A stretch of 64,000 bases of DNA from Nocardioides humi (GTDB taxonomy: Bacteria > Actinomycetota > Actinomycetes > Propionibacteriales > Nocardioidaceae): NCBI RefSeq assembly GCF_006494775.1, contig NZ_CP041146.1, positions 4,154,001 to 4,218,000 of the forward strand. The letters are read 5' to 3'. Positions 16,321-25,401 of this stretch are shown here, piece after piece. Made by a program: the position numbers and the translations under genes. Every line of letters begins with the position of its first letter. The first letter of the stretch is position 1. The notes beneath the pieces were generated by a model that worked only from the letters and a program-made list of their open reading frames with translations, made no database searches and was not told the DNA's origin.

Positions 16321-16892
16321 AGGTGCGGTCGAACGCATCGACTTGTGCCTGGAGTCCGGCGAGCGTGGCGGCGAGGGGTTGCTTGTCGAGAGAGCGGGAC
16401 AGGGTCTGGTGGAAGCGCTCGTTCTTGCCCTGAGTCGTGGGATTGTAGGGCCTTGTAGGGCTTGCCGGTGATCGCCTCGACACCCAAGGACGACACGTGC
16501 TCGACGAGTTGGCCCACGAACCCGCGGCGCGATGGGTCGGGAGGGGTTGAGCGCGGTCCCCCTTGATCTGGTTGTCGGACAGCAGCCGTTGTGGCACGCC
16601 GTGGGCGGCCACGGCCTTGTCGAAGACCACGATCGCGGCCGCGGAGGTCTCGCCGTCCGCGACGTGCGAGGCGACGTGGGAGGCGACCAGCGCTGCTCGC
16701 ACGCCCAGGGCCTGCTCGCGCATATGGTCGCCGACCTTGTTGGGGCTGGTCCGCGGACGTCTCGATCGCGGTTCCAGGGCCGCTGCCGGACCGTCGGCGG
16801 CTGCACGCCGCCTGAGCATGTAGAACGTTTCCCTCGACGACCCGTGTTCGGCACAGAAGGTGGACACCGCTCCGCGGGGAGCGTCATCAGGC
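16310..16892 (-). pseudogene. IS481-type transposase remnant (element C)
   Basis: Pieces of a third transposase are recognisable: the N-terminus (RGAVSTFCAEHGSSRETFYML), then a jump from LGVRAAL straight to ASHVADGETSAAAIVVFD (about 110 residues missing), then RLLSDN and TTQGKNERFHQTL in shifted frames. The missing Asp region makes it inactive. Besides the deletion it carries three 10-bp insertions relative to element A: a tandem copy at 16442-16461, an insertion at 16527-16536 and another at 16561-16570. It is most similar to element A. Confidence 0.85.
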
Positions 16893-16901
16893 AGCAGCGC
16901 T

Positions 16902-16930
16902 CTAGTCGCGTCGCCGCGACACACTACTAG
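16902..16930. repeat. Abutting inverted-repeat ends of a MITE-like element
   Basis: CTAGTCGCGTCGC (16902-16914) and GCGACACACTACTAG (16916-16930) are inverted copies almost touching each other. They resemble the ends of the element at 40615-40736 (CTAGTGGTCCGTCGCAG and CTGCGACGCGCTACTAG), so this may be a copy whose interior was deleted. Confidence 0.5.
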
Positions 16931-16956
16931 CGAGGCGGACACCCTGCTCGGACGGG

Positions 16957-17520
16957 TCAGGGCGCGGCCGGCTCCGCGGGCAGTCGGCCGACCTGGCGTC
17001 GTACGACGAAGCCGGTCGCGAGGAACACGACCCCCCAGGCGAAGGCCACCAGCCCGAGCACGAAGGCGATGGTCACCGCCCCGCGGCCGGGGTTGGCGGC
17101 GAACAGCACGCCGAGCAGGATGTCGAGGGCGCCGCTGGCGAGGAGCAGCCCGCGCGCACCGGCGGCCGACGCCGAGACGGCGCCGAGGGCCTCGGACAGG
17201 CCGCGGATGATCAGCCAGATGCCGAGGATCCAGGTCAGCGTGACCGCGGTGACCGCGGGGCTGAAGATCGCGAAGAAGGCCGCGGCCAGCGCGATCAGGC
17301 CCAGGATCGTCATCAGCACGCGCACCTGGGTCGGGGCACCCGCCTCGAAGGCGTGGTAGAAGGACGTGATCGCGTCGAACAGCGCCCAGAACCCCCACAG
17401 GAGGGCGAGGGCGATGGCCGTGCTGATCGGCCAGACCATCGCCAGGATGCCGAAGATGACGCCGATCACGCCGCGCGCGACCAGCAGCTGCCAGGAGAGA
17501 TTGAGCCAGTCCCGGGGCAT
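16957..17520 (-). CDS. HdeD-family (DUF308) membrane protein
   Basis: This 187-residue protein is six closely spaced hydrophobic helices with short loops. It starts WLNLSWQLLVARGVIGVIFG and has the repeated AxxxxxxGxxLLxxG pattern (ARGLLLASGALDILLGVLF) of the HdeD/DUF308 family. In enteric bacteria HdeD is linked to acid resistance, but the molecular function is not known and most family members are uncharacterised. It is probably monocistronic: the remnant of an IS element lies downstream and an exported lipase-like gene upstream on the same strand. ATG 17520 is preceded by GGAGGA. Confidence 0.85.
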   Translation of the reverse strand: MPRDWLNLSWQLLVARGVIGVIFGILAMVWPISTAIALALLWGFWALFDAITSFYHAFEAGAPTQVRVLMTILGLIALAAAFFAIFSPAVTAVTLTWILGIWLIIRGLSEALGAVSASAAGARGLLLASGALDILLGVLFAANPGRGAVTIAFVLGLVAFAWGVVFLATGFVVRRQVGRLPAEPAAP

Positions 17521-17619
17521 GGGGTCCTCCTAGGTCATGGTTCCTGCTGCGATCATGCCAGACCTGGCCCCCGGCGGTCTCGTGACCGGCCGCGCCGCCG
17601 TCCCCCACTCGTGAGCTGC

Positions 17620-19689
17620 CTATCTCTTCACCTTGATCACGACGGTCTTGTCCTGGGGCCGCGCCTTCGCGCTGCCGAGGTAGCGAACCGTCACCTTGTG
17701 CCTGCCCGGCCCCAGCACGGGCAGCTTGACGGTCCTCCTGCCCTTCTTCAACGTTGCCTGCGCGAGCTGGGCCGTGCCCTCGCAGAGCACGACGATGCCG
17801 GTCGCCTTCCCTGCCCTCTTCCGGCCGCCGGCCTTCTTGTACGTCGCCGCGACGACGACCTTGCCCCGGCTCTTCTTCCGGATCGTCTTGTTCGCGGGCT
17901 TGGCCGAGACCTTCGTCGGCATCGCTCCCGCCGCGGCCGCGACCGGCGAGGCGCAGACGTCGAACGGCGGTGGTGTCGGACCTGCCGGTGGCTTCGGGTC
18001 GGCCGACCCGATCGTGACCGTGGGCGTGGCGCCTCCCGCTCCGTCGGCCACGACGTAGAGCGGCCCGGCGTTCGCAACGGGGGCGGCGAGAGGCGTTGTC
18101 ACGGACCCGTCCACCACCGAGGTGGAGACCCGCAGGGTCTGCCCCGGAGCCGGATCGAGTCGCAGCCTCAGCTCGCTGCCGGGGTCGAGCAGGACCAGCG
18201 CCCGGCCGGTGGACCGGAGAACGGTGACCAGGCCGGCCTCCTCGGCCTCCTTGACGGTGAGGACCGATGAGCCGGACGCCGCGCGCACGGACGGCGCCGC
18301 GGAGGACCCGGGCACGGGGACGGTGGCGCGGGCCGAACGCGGCGACCCGGTGGAGGCGAACGGGTCCGGCACGACCGGGTCCTCGTCGTCCTCCTCCTCG
18401 GTGAGGTTGAGGGTGCTGCCGATCGCGTCGATCACGATCGCCTTGTCGGCGCGGCAGGCCGTGCCGGACTCGGGGCTCGTTCCGTCGAGCAGCCAGTCCT
18501 CGATCTGCGCGTACAGTCCCGGCGCGGCCATCTGGGATCCGTGCTCGACCGCGCAGAGCTCCCCGACGGTCAGCTTCGGGTGGACCCCGCCGATCGTGCC
18601 GGTGCTCACGCCGCTTCCGGTCGCCCCGAGCATCGTCTGCGAGGGGAGCGGCACGGTGCCGTCCCCGGCGGACAGCTCGATCCCGATCGTCAACGGGGTA
18701 CCGGTGCCGGCGCCACTCGGATCGAACCTGACCCGGCTGATCGTCGGCACGCCGCCGCTGACGACCATGTGCCAGGGCAGGTCGCCGATGTCGAGCCTGT
18801 CCCACAGTGCTGCGTGCTTGGCCTGCGCGGCCTCCCACAAGGCAGGGACGCCCCCGGCCGCGGTGATCAGGTCGCGGATCTGGGCGTCGTCCATCGGCGA
18901 GCCGACTCCGGCGACGTCGAGGAACCGCCCGTAGCTCGCGGCGGGCCACAGGTTGTAGAGGCCGCGCGCGGTGGTGGCGAAGCTGCGTACGTCGTTGGTG
19001 CCGCCGAAGATCGTCTGCATGGAGGTGAATCGGGACCAGCCGTTGGCGACCGCGCTCTCGGTGCCGGTGAGCAGGGAGAAGGCGGTCTTCGGCGCACCGA
19101 GGTACGGCGTGCCGACGGTCGTGACCCGTTCGAGCTTGGCGCGACGCGAGGAGTCGCTGGCGTAGTCGAGAGCGAGGAGGCCGCCGTAGGAGTGCGCGAC
19201 GAGCTGGACCTTCGGGTCCTCGCCGTCGGGGTAGTCCTGGTTCTCGCGCGCGTCCTCGATCGCCTGGTCGATCAGGGAGTCGAGGCGATCCAGCGACGCC
19301 GAGGTGTCCTTGCGCCAGTCCCAGCCGAAGGCGTAGAAGCTCTCCGGGCCGACGAGCCGGGTGAGCTCGCCCATGCCGGACCCGTAGGCGTCCACCGGCC
19401 CGACACTCTCGACCACGCCCGACGTGCCCGGAACCAGGTGGTGCTCCGCGTCGTACTCGGCATCGCGCGGGCCTGCTTGCGGGCACTCCGACGAGGCGTT
19501 GGCGTTACCGTCCGGGCCCAGCAGCATCAGCCGCTCCTGCACCGGCAACGCGAAGGTGGCCGGGCTCTCGAGCGGCCCCGGGAAAGGCGGCCAGATCCGG
19601 TCCAAGGGGGCCGCGGGAGCGCACCAGATCTCCGACCCGAGCACCCCGGGCAGGAAGATGACCGGCGCGACGACCTGTCCGGCCTTCAC
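17620..19689 (-). CDS. LCAT-like acyltransferase/lipase with C-terminal Ig-like domain
   Basis: The 689-residue protein starts in an alpha/beta hydrolase fold (VVAPVIFLPGVLGSEIW, oxyanion strand). The nucleophile elbow is QLVAHSYGGLLAL, with likely acid SAGDGTVPLPS and histidine in GGVHPKL or EHGSQM. That order is typical of the lecithin:cholesterol acyltransferase (LCAT) family. From about 590 a lysine-rich beta domain ends in the strand pattern KVTVRYLGSAKAR. It has no signal peptide although such enzymes act outside the cell. Its GTG overlaps the stop of the upstream exported gene (GTGA), and the frame change is -1, so the two may be one exported protein of about 1,032 residues. Confidence 0.8.
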   Translation of the reverse strand: MKAGQVVAPVIFLPGVLGSEIWCAPAAPLDRIWPPFPGPLESPATFALPVQERLMLLGPDGNANASSECPQAGPRDAEYDAEHHLVPGTSGVVESVGPVDAYGSGMGELTRLVGPESFYAFGWDWRKDTSASLDRLDSLIDQAIEDARENQDYPDGEDPKVQLVAHSYGGLLALDYASDSSRRAKLERVTTVGTPYLGAPKTAFSLLTGTESAVANGWSRFTSMQTIFGGTNDVRSFATTARGLYNLWPAASYGRFLDVAGVGSPMDDAQIRDLITAAGGVPALWEAAQAKHAALWDRLDIGDLPWHMVVSGGVPTISRVRFDPSGAGTGTPLTIGIELSAGDGTVPLPSQTMLGATGSGVSTGTIGGVHPKLTVGELCAVEHGSQMAAPGLYAQIEDWLLDGTSPESGTACRADKAIVIDAIGSTLNLTEEEDDEDPVVPDPFASTGSPRSARATVPVPGSSAAPSVRAASGSSVLTVKEAEEAGLVTVLRSTGRALVLLDPGSELRLRLDPAPGQTLRVSTSVVDGSVTTPLAAPVANAGPLYVVADGAGGATPTVTIGSADPKPPAGPTPPPFDVCASPVAAAAGAMPTKVSAKPANKTIRKKSRGKVVVAATYKKAGGRKRAGKATGIVVLCEGTAQLAQATLKKGRRTVKLPVLGPGRHKVTVRYLGSAKARPQDKTVVIKVKR

Positions 19690-20717
19690 CGTCCCCGTCC
19701 CTGCTCGGTCACCGTCGACCCGTTCCGGCGCCCTTGCACGGTGACCTTCGCCTCGGCGTCCACCTGCCCCGTCACCCGGTAGCGGCGGACGAGCGTCGCC
19801 CGCTGCCCGGGCTGCAAGGTGCCGAACGCCGTCGCGACCGGATCGTCGTCGATCGGCTCCAGCGCGTCCTCGAGATCGGGCCTCTGGGTGATCTCCACCG
19901 GACCGACCGCCTCGACGTCCTCGATCACCGTGTCCGAGATGTTCGCGACCGTGACTCGCAGGTCGAGGATCGCGTCGTCGTCGTCCACGTCACCGTCGTC
20001 GTCGTTGTCCTTGCCGAGGGTCAGCCTCTCCGGTGACTGCGCGATGGTGACTGCCAAGCCGCTCGTGAGAGAGACGGTCCGGCTCCAGGTCGCGGTGCTG
20101 TAGCCCGTCGAGCAGGGCCGGCTCGGGTTGATCTCGCTGGCCGCGACGTACGCCACCGGCCGGGCGGTGTCCGAGGGCGCGGTGGCGGTGATGCTGAACG
20201 TGCCGGGACCGAAGTGGCCGTCGTTGTACAGACCGCCGTTCTTGGTCGACCAGCTGTAGAGCGAGTAGCTCGGGTACGGGTTCTCGTGCCACTCGTACCT
20301 CTCGAACTCGGGCTCGGCGGGCTGGCCGGGCGAGCTGAACGTCGTGGGCGCGCCGTGCCAGCCGAGCCGGATGACCTGGCCGCCGAAATAGGTGTCGTTG
20401 AACGCCTGGTCGGGTGCGGTGCAGCCGGTGTGGCTGGTCGTGGGCAGCGTGTAGTGCAGGCTGAGCCGGACCGGGTCCCCCGCCTTCCACGTGGCGGGCG
20501 ACACGCTCAACGTGGCGATCACCGCGGCCTCGTCGGTCCGGTCCTGCCAGTACACCTTGCCGACGATCCGCGACCCGCCGTCCTCCGCCGTGGCGGCAGG
20601 CACCGGCAGCAGGGCGAGCAGCCCTACCACCAGTGCGCCGACGGCGAGTGCCACGATCGCGCGCGGCGACCGTCCCCACAGAGCTCCCACAGGGCCATTA
20701 GATCCGCCGAGCGCCAA
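19686..20717 (-). CDS. Exported beta-rich protein, possible N-terminal half of the LCAT-like enzyme
   Basis: This 343-residue protein has a signal peptide (RSPRAIVALAVGALVVGLLALL and likely cleavage after ATA near 45). Two beta-sandwich-like regions follow: one with a Cys pair (TGCTAPDQ and RPCSTGY), then one from about 225 with an acidic calcium-like loop (GKDNDDDGDVDDDD) and CARDB/DUF11-like strands (DLRVTVANISDTVIEDVEAV). It ends at VTEQGRGR. I do not recognise a named family. One extra G near 19690-19700 would continue it into the LCAT-like gene as EQGTGTVKAG. The TTG at 20717 is the first possible start; GTG 20690 also keeps the signal peptide. Confidence 0.65.
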   Translation of the reverse strand: MALGGSNGPVGALWGRSPRAIVALAVGALVVGLLALLPVPAATAEDGGSRIVGKVYWQDRTDEAAVIATLSVSPATWKAGDPVRLSLHYTLPTTSHTGCTAPDQAFNDTYFGGQVIRLGWHGAPTTFSSPGQPAEPEFERYEWHENPYPSYSLYSWSTKNGGLYNDGHFGPGTFSITATAPSDTARPVAYVAASEINPSRPCSTGYSTATWSRTVSLTSGLAVTIAQSPERLTLGKDNDDDGDVDDDDAILDLRVTVANISDTVIEDVEAVGPVEITQRPDLEDALEPIDDDPVATAFGTLQPGQRATLVRRYRVTGQVDAEAKVTVQGRRNGSTVTEQGRGR

Positions 20718-20750
20718 CAGATCGCTAACAGCTGCGCCGGCGGCTCCGGA

Positions 20751-22472
20751 TCAGACCAGGCTCCACCCGGCCGCCTGCTCACGCAGTCGCCAGTAGTCGG
20801 CGAACCGGCCACCGGCGGCGAGCAGCTCGTCGAGGGTGCCGCACTCGACGATCCGGCCGTCCTCGAGGAAGGCGATCTGGTCCGCGCGGGCGATGGTGGA
20901 GAGCCGGTGGGCGACGACGAGGACCGTGGAGTCGTCGGCGCGGCGCTCGAGGGTGGAGACCAGGCCCTGCTCGGTGAGGACGTCGAGGGCGCTGGTCGCC
21001 TCGTCGAGGAGGAGCAGGGGCGCGCGGCGGAGGATGGCGCGGGCGATGCTGACCCGCTGCCGCTCGCCGCCGGAGAGCCGGGCGCCGTCCTCGCCGACCC
21101 GGCTGTCCCAGCCGTCGGGGAGCCGCTCGACCACGCCGTCGAGCTGGGCCGCGGCGCAGGCCGCCCGCAGCTCGTCCTCGGTCGCGCCGGGGCGGCCGGC
21201 GGCGACGTTCTCGCGGAGCGTGCCGTCGAACAGGTAGACGTCCTGGTGGACCATCGCGACGCCTCCGAGCAGGTCGTCGAGGCGCAGCTGGCGTACGTCG
21301 ACGCCGTCGACGAGCACCGTGCCCTCGTCGACGTCCGCGACCCGCGTGACCAGGTCCAGCAGCGTCGACTTGCCCGATCCGGAGGGCCCGACGACGGCGG
21401 TGGTCGATCCGCGGGGGACGACGAGGTCGATGCCGGCGAGCACGTCCGGCCCGCCCGGGTAGGCGAAGCGGACGCCGCGCAGCTCCACCGCAGGGGCGGA
21501 CAGGTCGCGGGCGGCGCTGGACGACGGCTCGGCCAGCACCTCGGCGTCGAAGAAGGTGCGGATCCGGCGCAGCGCGGCCTGGAGCAGCTCGACGGCGGGG
21601 GCCAGCTCGGAGAGCGTCACGAACGGCTCGAGGAAGCGCACCAGCACGACCAGCAGTGCCACCACCTCGGCCGCGTCGAGCGCGCCGTCGAGGAACAGGT
21701 GGACCGTGGTGGCGGCGACCGCCAGCAGCATCAGCTGGTAGGCGACGGTGAAGAGCAGGTTGCCGGGGACCGTCCACCCGAGCAGGCGTACGGCCGCGCG
21801 CCGCTGCCGCTGCAGGGCGGTGCCCAGCTCCGACTCGGCCGACCCGGCCCGCCCGGACGCGCGCAGCAGTCGCTGCGAGCGGCTGAACTCCACGATCCGG
21901 GAGCCGGCCTCGTTCGAGGCGGCCGCGAAGGAGGCGTCCGAGGCGCGGAGCAGCCGGCCGCCCACCAGCAGCGCGATCGCGACGACCAGCGAGCCGGCCA
22001 GCGCCACGGCACCGAGCAGCGGGTCGACGAGGAGCAGGCCCACGCCGACCGCGAAGGAGGCGCCGATCGCGCTGACGGTCGGGGTGACGACGTACGCGAA
22101 GGACGTGCAGAGCTCCTGGCCCGCGGTGGTGAGCGTCCGCTGCACCTCGGCGCGGCGCCGGGCGTCGAACCAGCCCGGCGGCAGCTGCTCCAGGCGCTCG
22201 CGGATCCGCCGCTCCACGCCGGTCAGCAGGTCGAAGCCGATGCCGTACCCGGCGGCGAACAGGCGCTGCTCGGCCCACCAGTTCGCGACCACGGCCGCGA
22301 TGAGCGCGCCCAGCCAGGGCCACGCGTCGGCGGGGAAGCCGGAGAACAGCGCGGACAGCAGGGGGAACAGCAGCAGGAGCACGCCGGCGCGCAGCAGGAT
22401 CGCCACGACGGCGCTGCCCACGAACCGGCGGACGGCGGTCCGGTCGCCGACCAGGTCGAGGAAGGTCCTCAT
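20751..22472 (-). CDS. irtB: IrtB-like siderophore ABC transporter half
   Basis: The 573-residue half-transporter has six N-terminal helices (about 20-300) and a nucleotide-binding domain with Walker A VGPSGSGKST, signature LSGGERQRVS, Walker B LLLLDEATSALD and a switch histidine (VVAHRLST). It starts at an ATG overlapping the irtA stop (ATGA), so the two are coupled and should form a heterodimer. In mycobacteria IrtAB imports iron-loaded carboxymycobactin. The iron box upstream of irtA and its fused reductase domain support siderophore import rather than drug export. The cognate siderophore is not encoded nearby. Confidence 0.85.
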   Translation of the reverse strand: MRTFLDLVGDRTAVRRFVGSAVVAILLRAGVLLLLFPLLSALFSGFPADAWPWLGALIAAVVANWWAEQRLFAAGYGIGFDLLTGVERRIRERLEQLPPGWFDARRRAEVQRTLTTAGQELCTSFAYVVTPTVSAIGASFAVGVGLLLVDPLLGAVALAGSLVVAIALLVGGRLLRASDASFAAASNEAGSRIVEFSRSQRLLRASGRAGSAESELGTALQRQRRAAVRLLGWTVPGNLLFTVAYQLMLLAVAATTVHLFLDGALDAAEVVALLVVLVRFLEPFVTLSELAPAVELLQAALRRIRTFFDAEVLAEPSSSAARDLSAPAVELRGVRFAYPGGPDVLAGIDLVVPRGSTTAVVGPSGSGKSTLLDLVTRVADVDEGTVLVDGVDVRQLRLDDLLGGVAMVHQDVYLFDGTLRENVAAGRPGATEDELRAACAAAQLDGVVERLPDGWDSRVGEDGARLSGGERQRVSIARAILRRAPLLLLDEATSALDVLTEQGLVSTLERRADDSTVLVVAHRLSTIARADQIAFLEDGRIVECGTLDELLAAGGRFADYWRLREQAAGWSLV

Positions 22473-25083
22473 CGCGCCGCCACCTCCGGGGTCTCGATCT
22501 CGCTGTCGGCGCTGTCGGCGGTCGCGTCCGCCAGCCACAGCGACCGGTAGAGGCCGTCGGAGGCGAGCAGGTCGTCGTGCCCTCCGTGCTGCACGACCCG
22601 TCCCCGGTCGAGGACGACGATCCGGTCGGCCCCGGTGAGGGTGTGCAGCCGGTGGGAGACCACCAGCACCGTGCGGCCGCGGACCAGGGTGCTGAGGGCG
22701 GCCTGGACGGCGTGCTCGGACTCGGGGTCGGCGTGCGCGGTGGCCTCGTCGAGGACGAGCACGGCCGGGTCGGCGAGGATCGCCCGCGCGATCGCGACCC
22801 GTTGCGCCTCGCCGCCCGAGAGCCCGCCGCCATCGCCGACGACGGTGTCGTAGCCGTGCTCGAGCCGGGCGATCCGGTCGTGGACCTGGGCCGCCCGCGC
22901 GGCCTGCTCGACCTCCTCGCGGGTGGCGTCGGGCCGGGCCAGCGCGATGTTGTCGTGCACGCTGCCGCGCACCACCGACTGGCCCTGGAAGACGAAGGCG
23001 ACGCAGCGGTACAGCTCGGCGGTCGCGATCTCCCGCACGTCGACGCCGTCGATCGTGATCCGGCCGGAGTCGACGTCGTGGAAGCGCGCGAGCAGCGCCG
23101 CGAGCGTGGACTTGCCGGCGCCGCTCGGCCCGACCAGGGCGGTGACGGTGCCGGGGGCGAGCTCCAGGTCGACGTCCTGCAGCACGTCATGCCCGGCGTT
23201 CCCGGCGTCGTAGGAGAAGGAGACGCCCTCGAAGCGCACCGTGCGCCCGGTCCCCGCGACGGCATCGGGCAGGGACGCCGGCCGGACCGCCTCGTCGAGC
23301 AGCGGCTCGGCGAGGGTGTCGGCGATCCGCTTGGCCGCGGCGGCGCCCTCGCGGAGCGGGGTCAGGCCCCAGGCGATGGCGAGCAGGCGGGCGGTGAAGG
23401 TCGTGCCGATGAGCAGGAAGACCAGCAGGTCGCCCGGGGAGATCCAGCCGGCGACCCGCATCGGGACGCCGACCAGCAGCAGGAACGCGAGCATGCTCGT
23501 GGGCCGGGTGACCAGGTCGGTCGTCGTCTTCAGCCCGGTCAGCGGGCGCTGCCAGGAGTCGAGGAAGACCGCGCGCTCGGCGAGGGTGCGGCCCAGCCGG
23601 GCGTCGGGACCGCGGTCGTAGATGCGGGCGGTGCCGAGGCCCTCGACGTGGGAGCCGGCTGCCGCCCCGACCTCGGCCTTGAAGCGCTCGTAGGGCTCCA
23701 GCCCGTACGACGACGCGTTGTAGACCCGCATCGAGATGATGTAGACCGCGATGACCGGGACGAGCAGGAACGCCGCCATCCCGGCGTGGGTGACGAAGAG
23801 GTAGACCAGCACGGCCAGCGGCGTGACGACCGCCGCGACCACGTCGATGACGGCGTGCGTGGTGAGGTGGTGGATGCCGGCGACGTCGTCCTGCACCTCG
23901 CCGCGCACGGTCGCCGAGTTGCGGTCGGTGAACCAGCCGAGCGGGACCCGCGCCACCCGGTCGACCAGCGCTCGTCGTACGGCGTGCCCGAACCGGGCGT
24001 CCATCAGGTGGAGCGCGAACAGGAGGACGGCGCTCGTGGTCGCGGCGGCCCCCAGCAGGATGAGCGCCCACCAGCCGAGCGCCCAGAACCGGTCGGTGTC
24101 ACGGCTGCCGTCGAGCAGGTCGGAGCCGAGCTCGGCGAGCAGGAGGAAGGGCACCAGCTCCGCGATGCTGACCAGCGCCTGGACGATGCCGGCGATGGTC
24201 AGCGGGCGGCGCAGCGGGGCCAGGAGCCGGGAGCCGGAGGCGGCCTTCCACCGTGCCGGCGCGGCGGCCTCCACCGCTGCGGCCGTTCCGCCGACCGTCT
24301 CCGTGGCCGTCTCCGCGACCGCCTCGGTGACGGGCGCGTCGTCACGGGTGGTGCCCATCTCCTTGCCCTGCGTCCAGTAGGCCTGCGACTTCAGGTGCGA
24401 GCGCGGGAAGCCCCACTCCTTGAGCCGGGCGCGGACGGCCTTGGTCGCGCCCGCCTCCGCGGTGACCCAGGCGAACCAGTCCGACCAGTCGCGGGGCCGG
24501 ATCGCCCGCAGCAGCGCCTCCGGGTCGCCGGTGCGGCGTACCCAGGTCAGGTCCAGGCCGTCGCGCTCGACCACCGGCAGCGACCGGTCGTCGTCGTGGA
24601 CGTACTCGAGGTAGAGCGCGATCGGCACGTCGTCGGGCAGCACGGACAGGATGCCGTTGATGCCCGGCAGCGCGGCGATGTCGCCGACGAGCAGGTAGCC
24701 GGCCGGGCGGGGGACGGCGGGACGAAGCGCGGCGCGCCCCAGCGGGTCGCGGCGATCCCGTCGCCGGGCTGCGCGTCGGCGGCCCACCGGCAGGCCGGCC
24801 CGGCTGGCTCGTGCATCACGAACTCCAGCGTCATCTGCTCGCTCGCCTCGTCGCAGGAGGCGATCGTGTAGCCGCGCTGGTACTCCTTCGCGGGGTCCTC
24901 CGGATCCGGCGCCCAGAGCCGGATGTACGACGCCGGGCCGTACGGCGTCCCGTCGAACATGCCGGGAGCGTGGACCACGATCCGCCGGTAGTGCTCGGTG
25001 ACGTCCTCGGTCGAGAGGACCGTCAGGACCCACTCGCCGGCGCCGAATGCGCGCATCATCGCGCCCTGGTATCCGCGGCTCAC
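22469..25083 (-). CDS. irtA: IrtA-like siderophore transporter with N-terminal ferric-reductase domain, frame-disrupted
   Basis: The gene encodes a siderophore-interacting protein (SIP, FAD-binding) domain of about 260 residues fused to an ABC half-transporter. The SIP domain shows HYRRIVVHAPGMF, GPASYIRLWAP, the FAD motif YQRGYTIASCDE and, after the break, PRPAGYLLVGDIAALPGING. The transporter has six helices, Walker A VGPSGAGKST, LSGGEAQRVA and VLVLDEATAHAD. IrtA reduces Fe(III)-siderophore as it enters the cytoplasm. The reading frame breaks once, by -1, at a G/C run near 24708-24720. With one base restored the protein is 871 residues, close to mycobacterial IrtA. GTG 25083 follows GAGGAGG. 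Confidence 0.85.
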
Positions 25084-25102
25084 CGGACCTCCTCATGTCG
25101 TA

Positions 25103-25121
25103 TTAGGCAAGCCTAACCAAC
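25103..25121. promoter_or_regulatory. DtxR/IdeR-type iron box upstream of irtA
   Basis: TTAGGCAAGCCTAACCAAC matches 15 of 19 positions of the DtxR/IdeR consensus, with a strong right half (GCCTAACC). It ends 20 bases before the irtA GTG on the minus strand, the normal position for repression of irtAB by iron-loaded IdeR. Confidence 0.75.
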
Positions 25122-25369
25122 AACGAGGATCGGTGGTGGCGCGTCCACGGTCGAGTCGTGCGGAGGTGGCCCGGGCGGACCTGGGGGTTGGGCCGCCCGG
25201 GCCACCGCTCAGGGGCGGAGACGGTCCGCCGGGACCGGCGGGCTCCGCGGAGCAGGGCGGCGCCGCCGGCGAGCAGCAGGACGCCCGCCAGGCCGTGCCA
25301 CCAGTCCACGGCGGACCCGGTGGCGGGCAGGGCGCCGGGCTCCCCGGCCCCGCGCCCTGCCCGCCGGCA

Positions 25370-25401
<32 letters not shown>

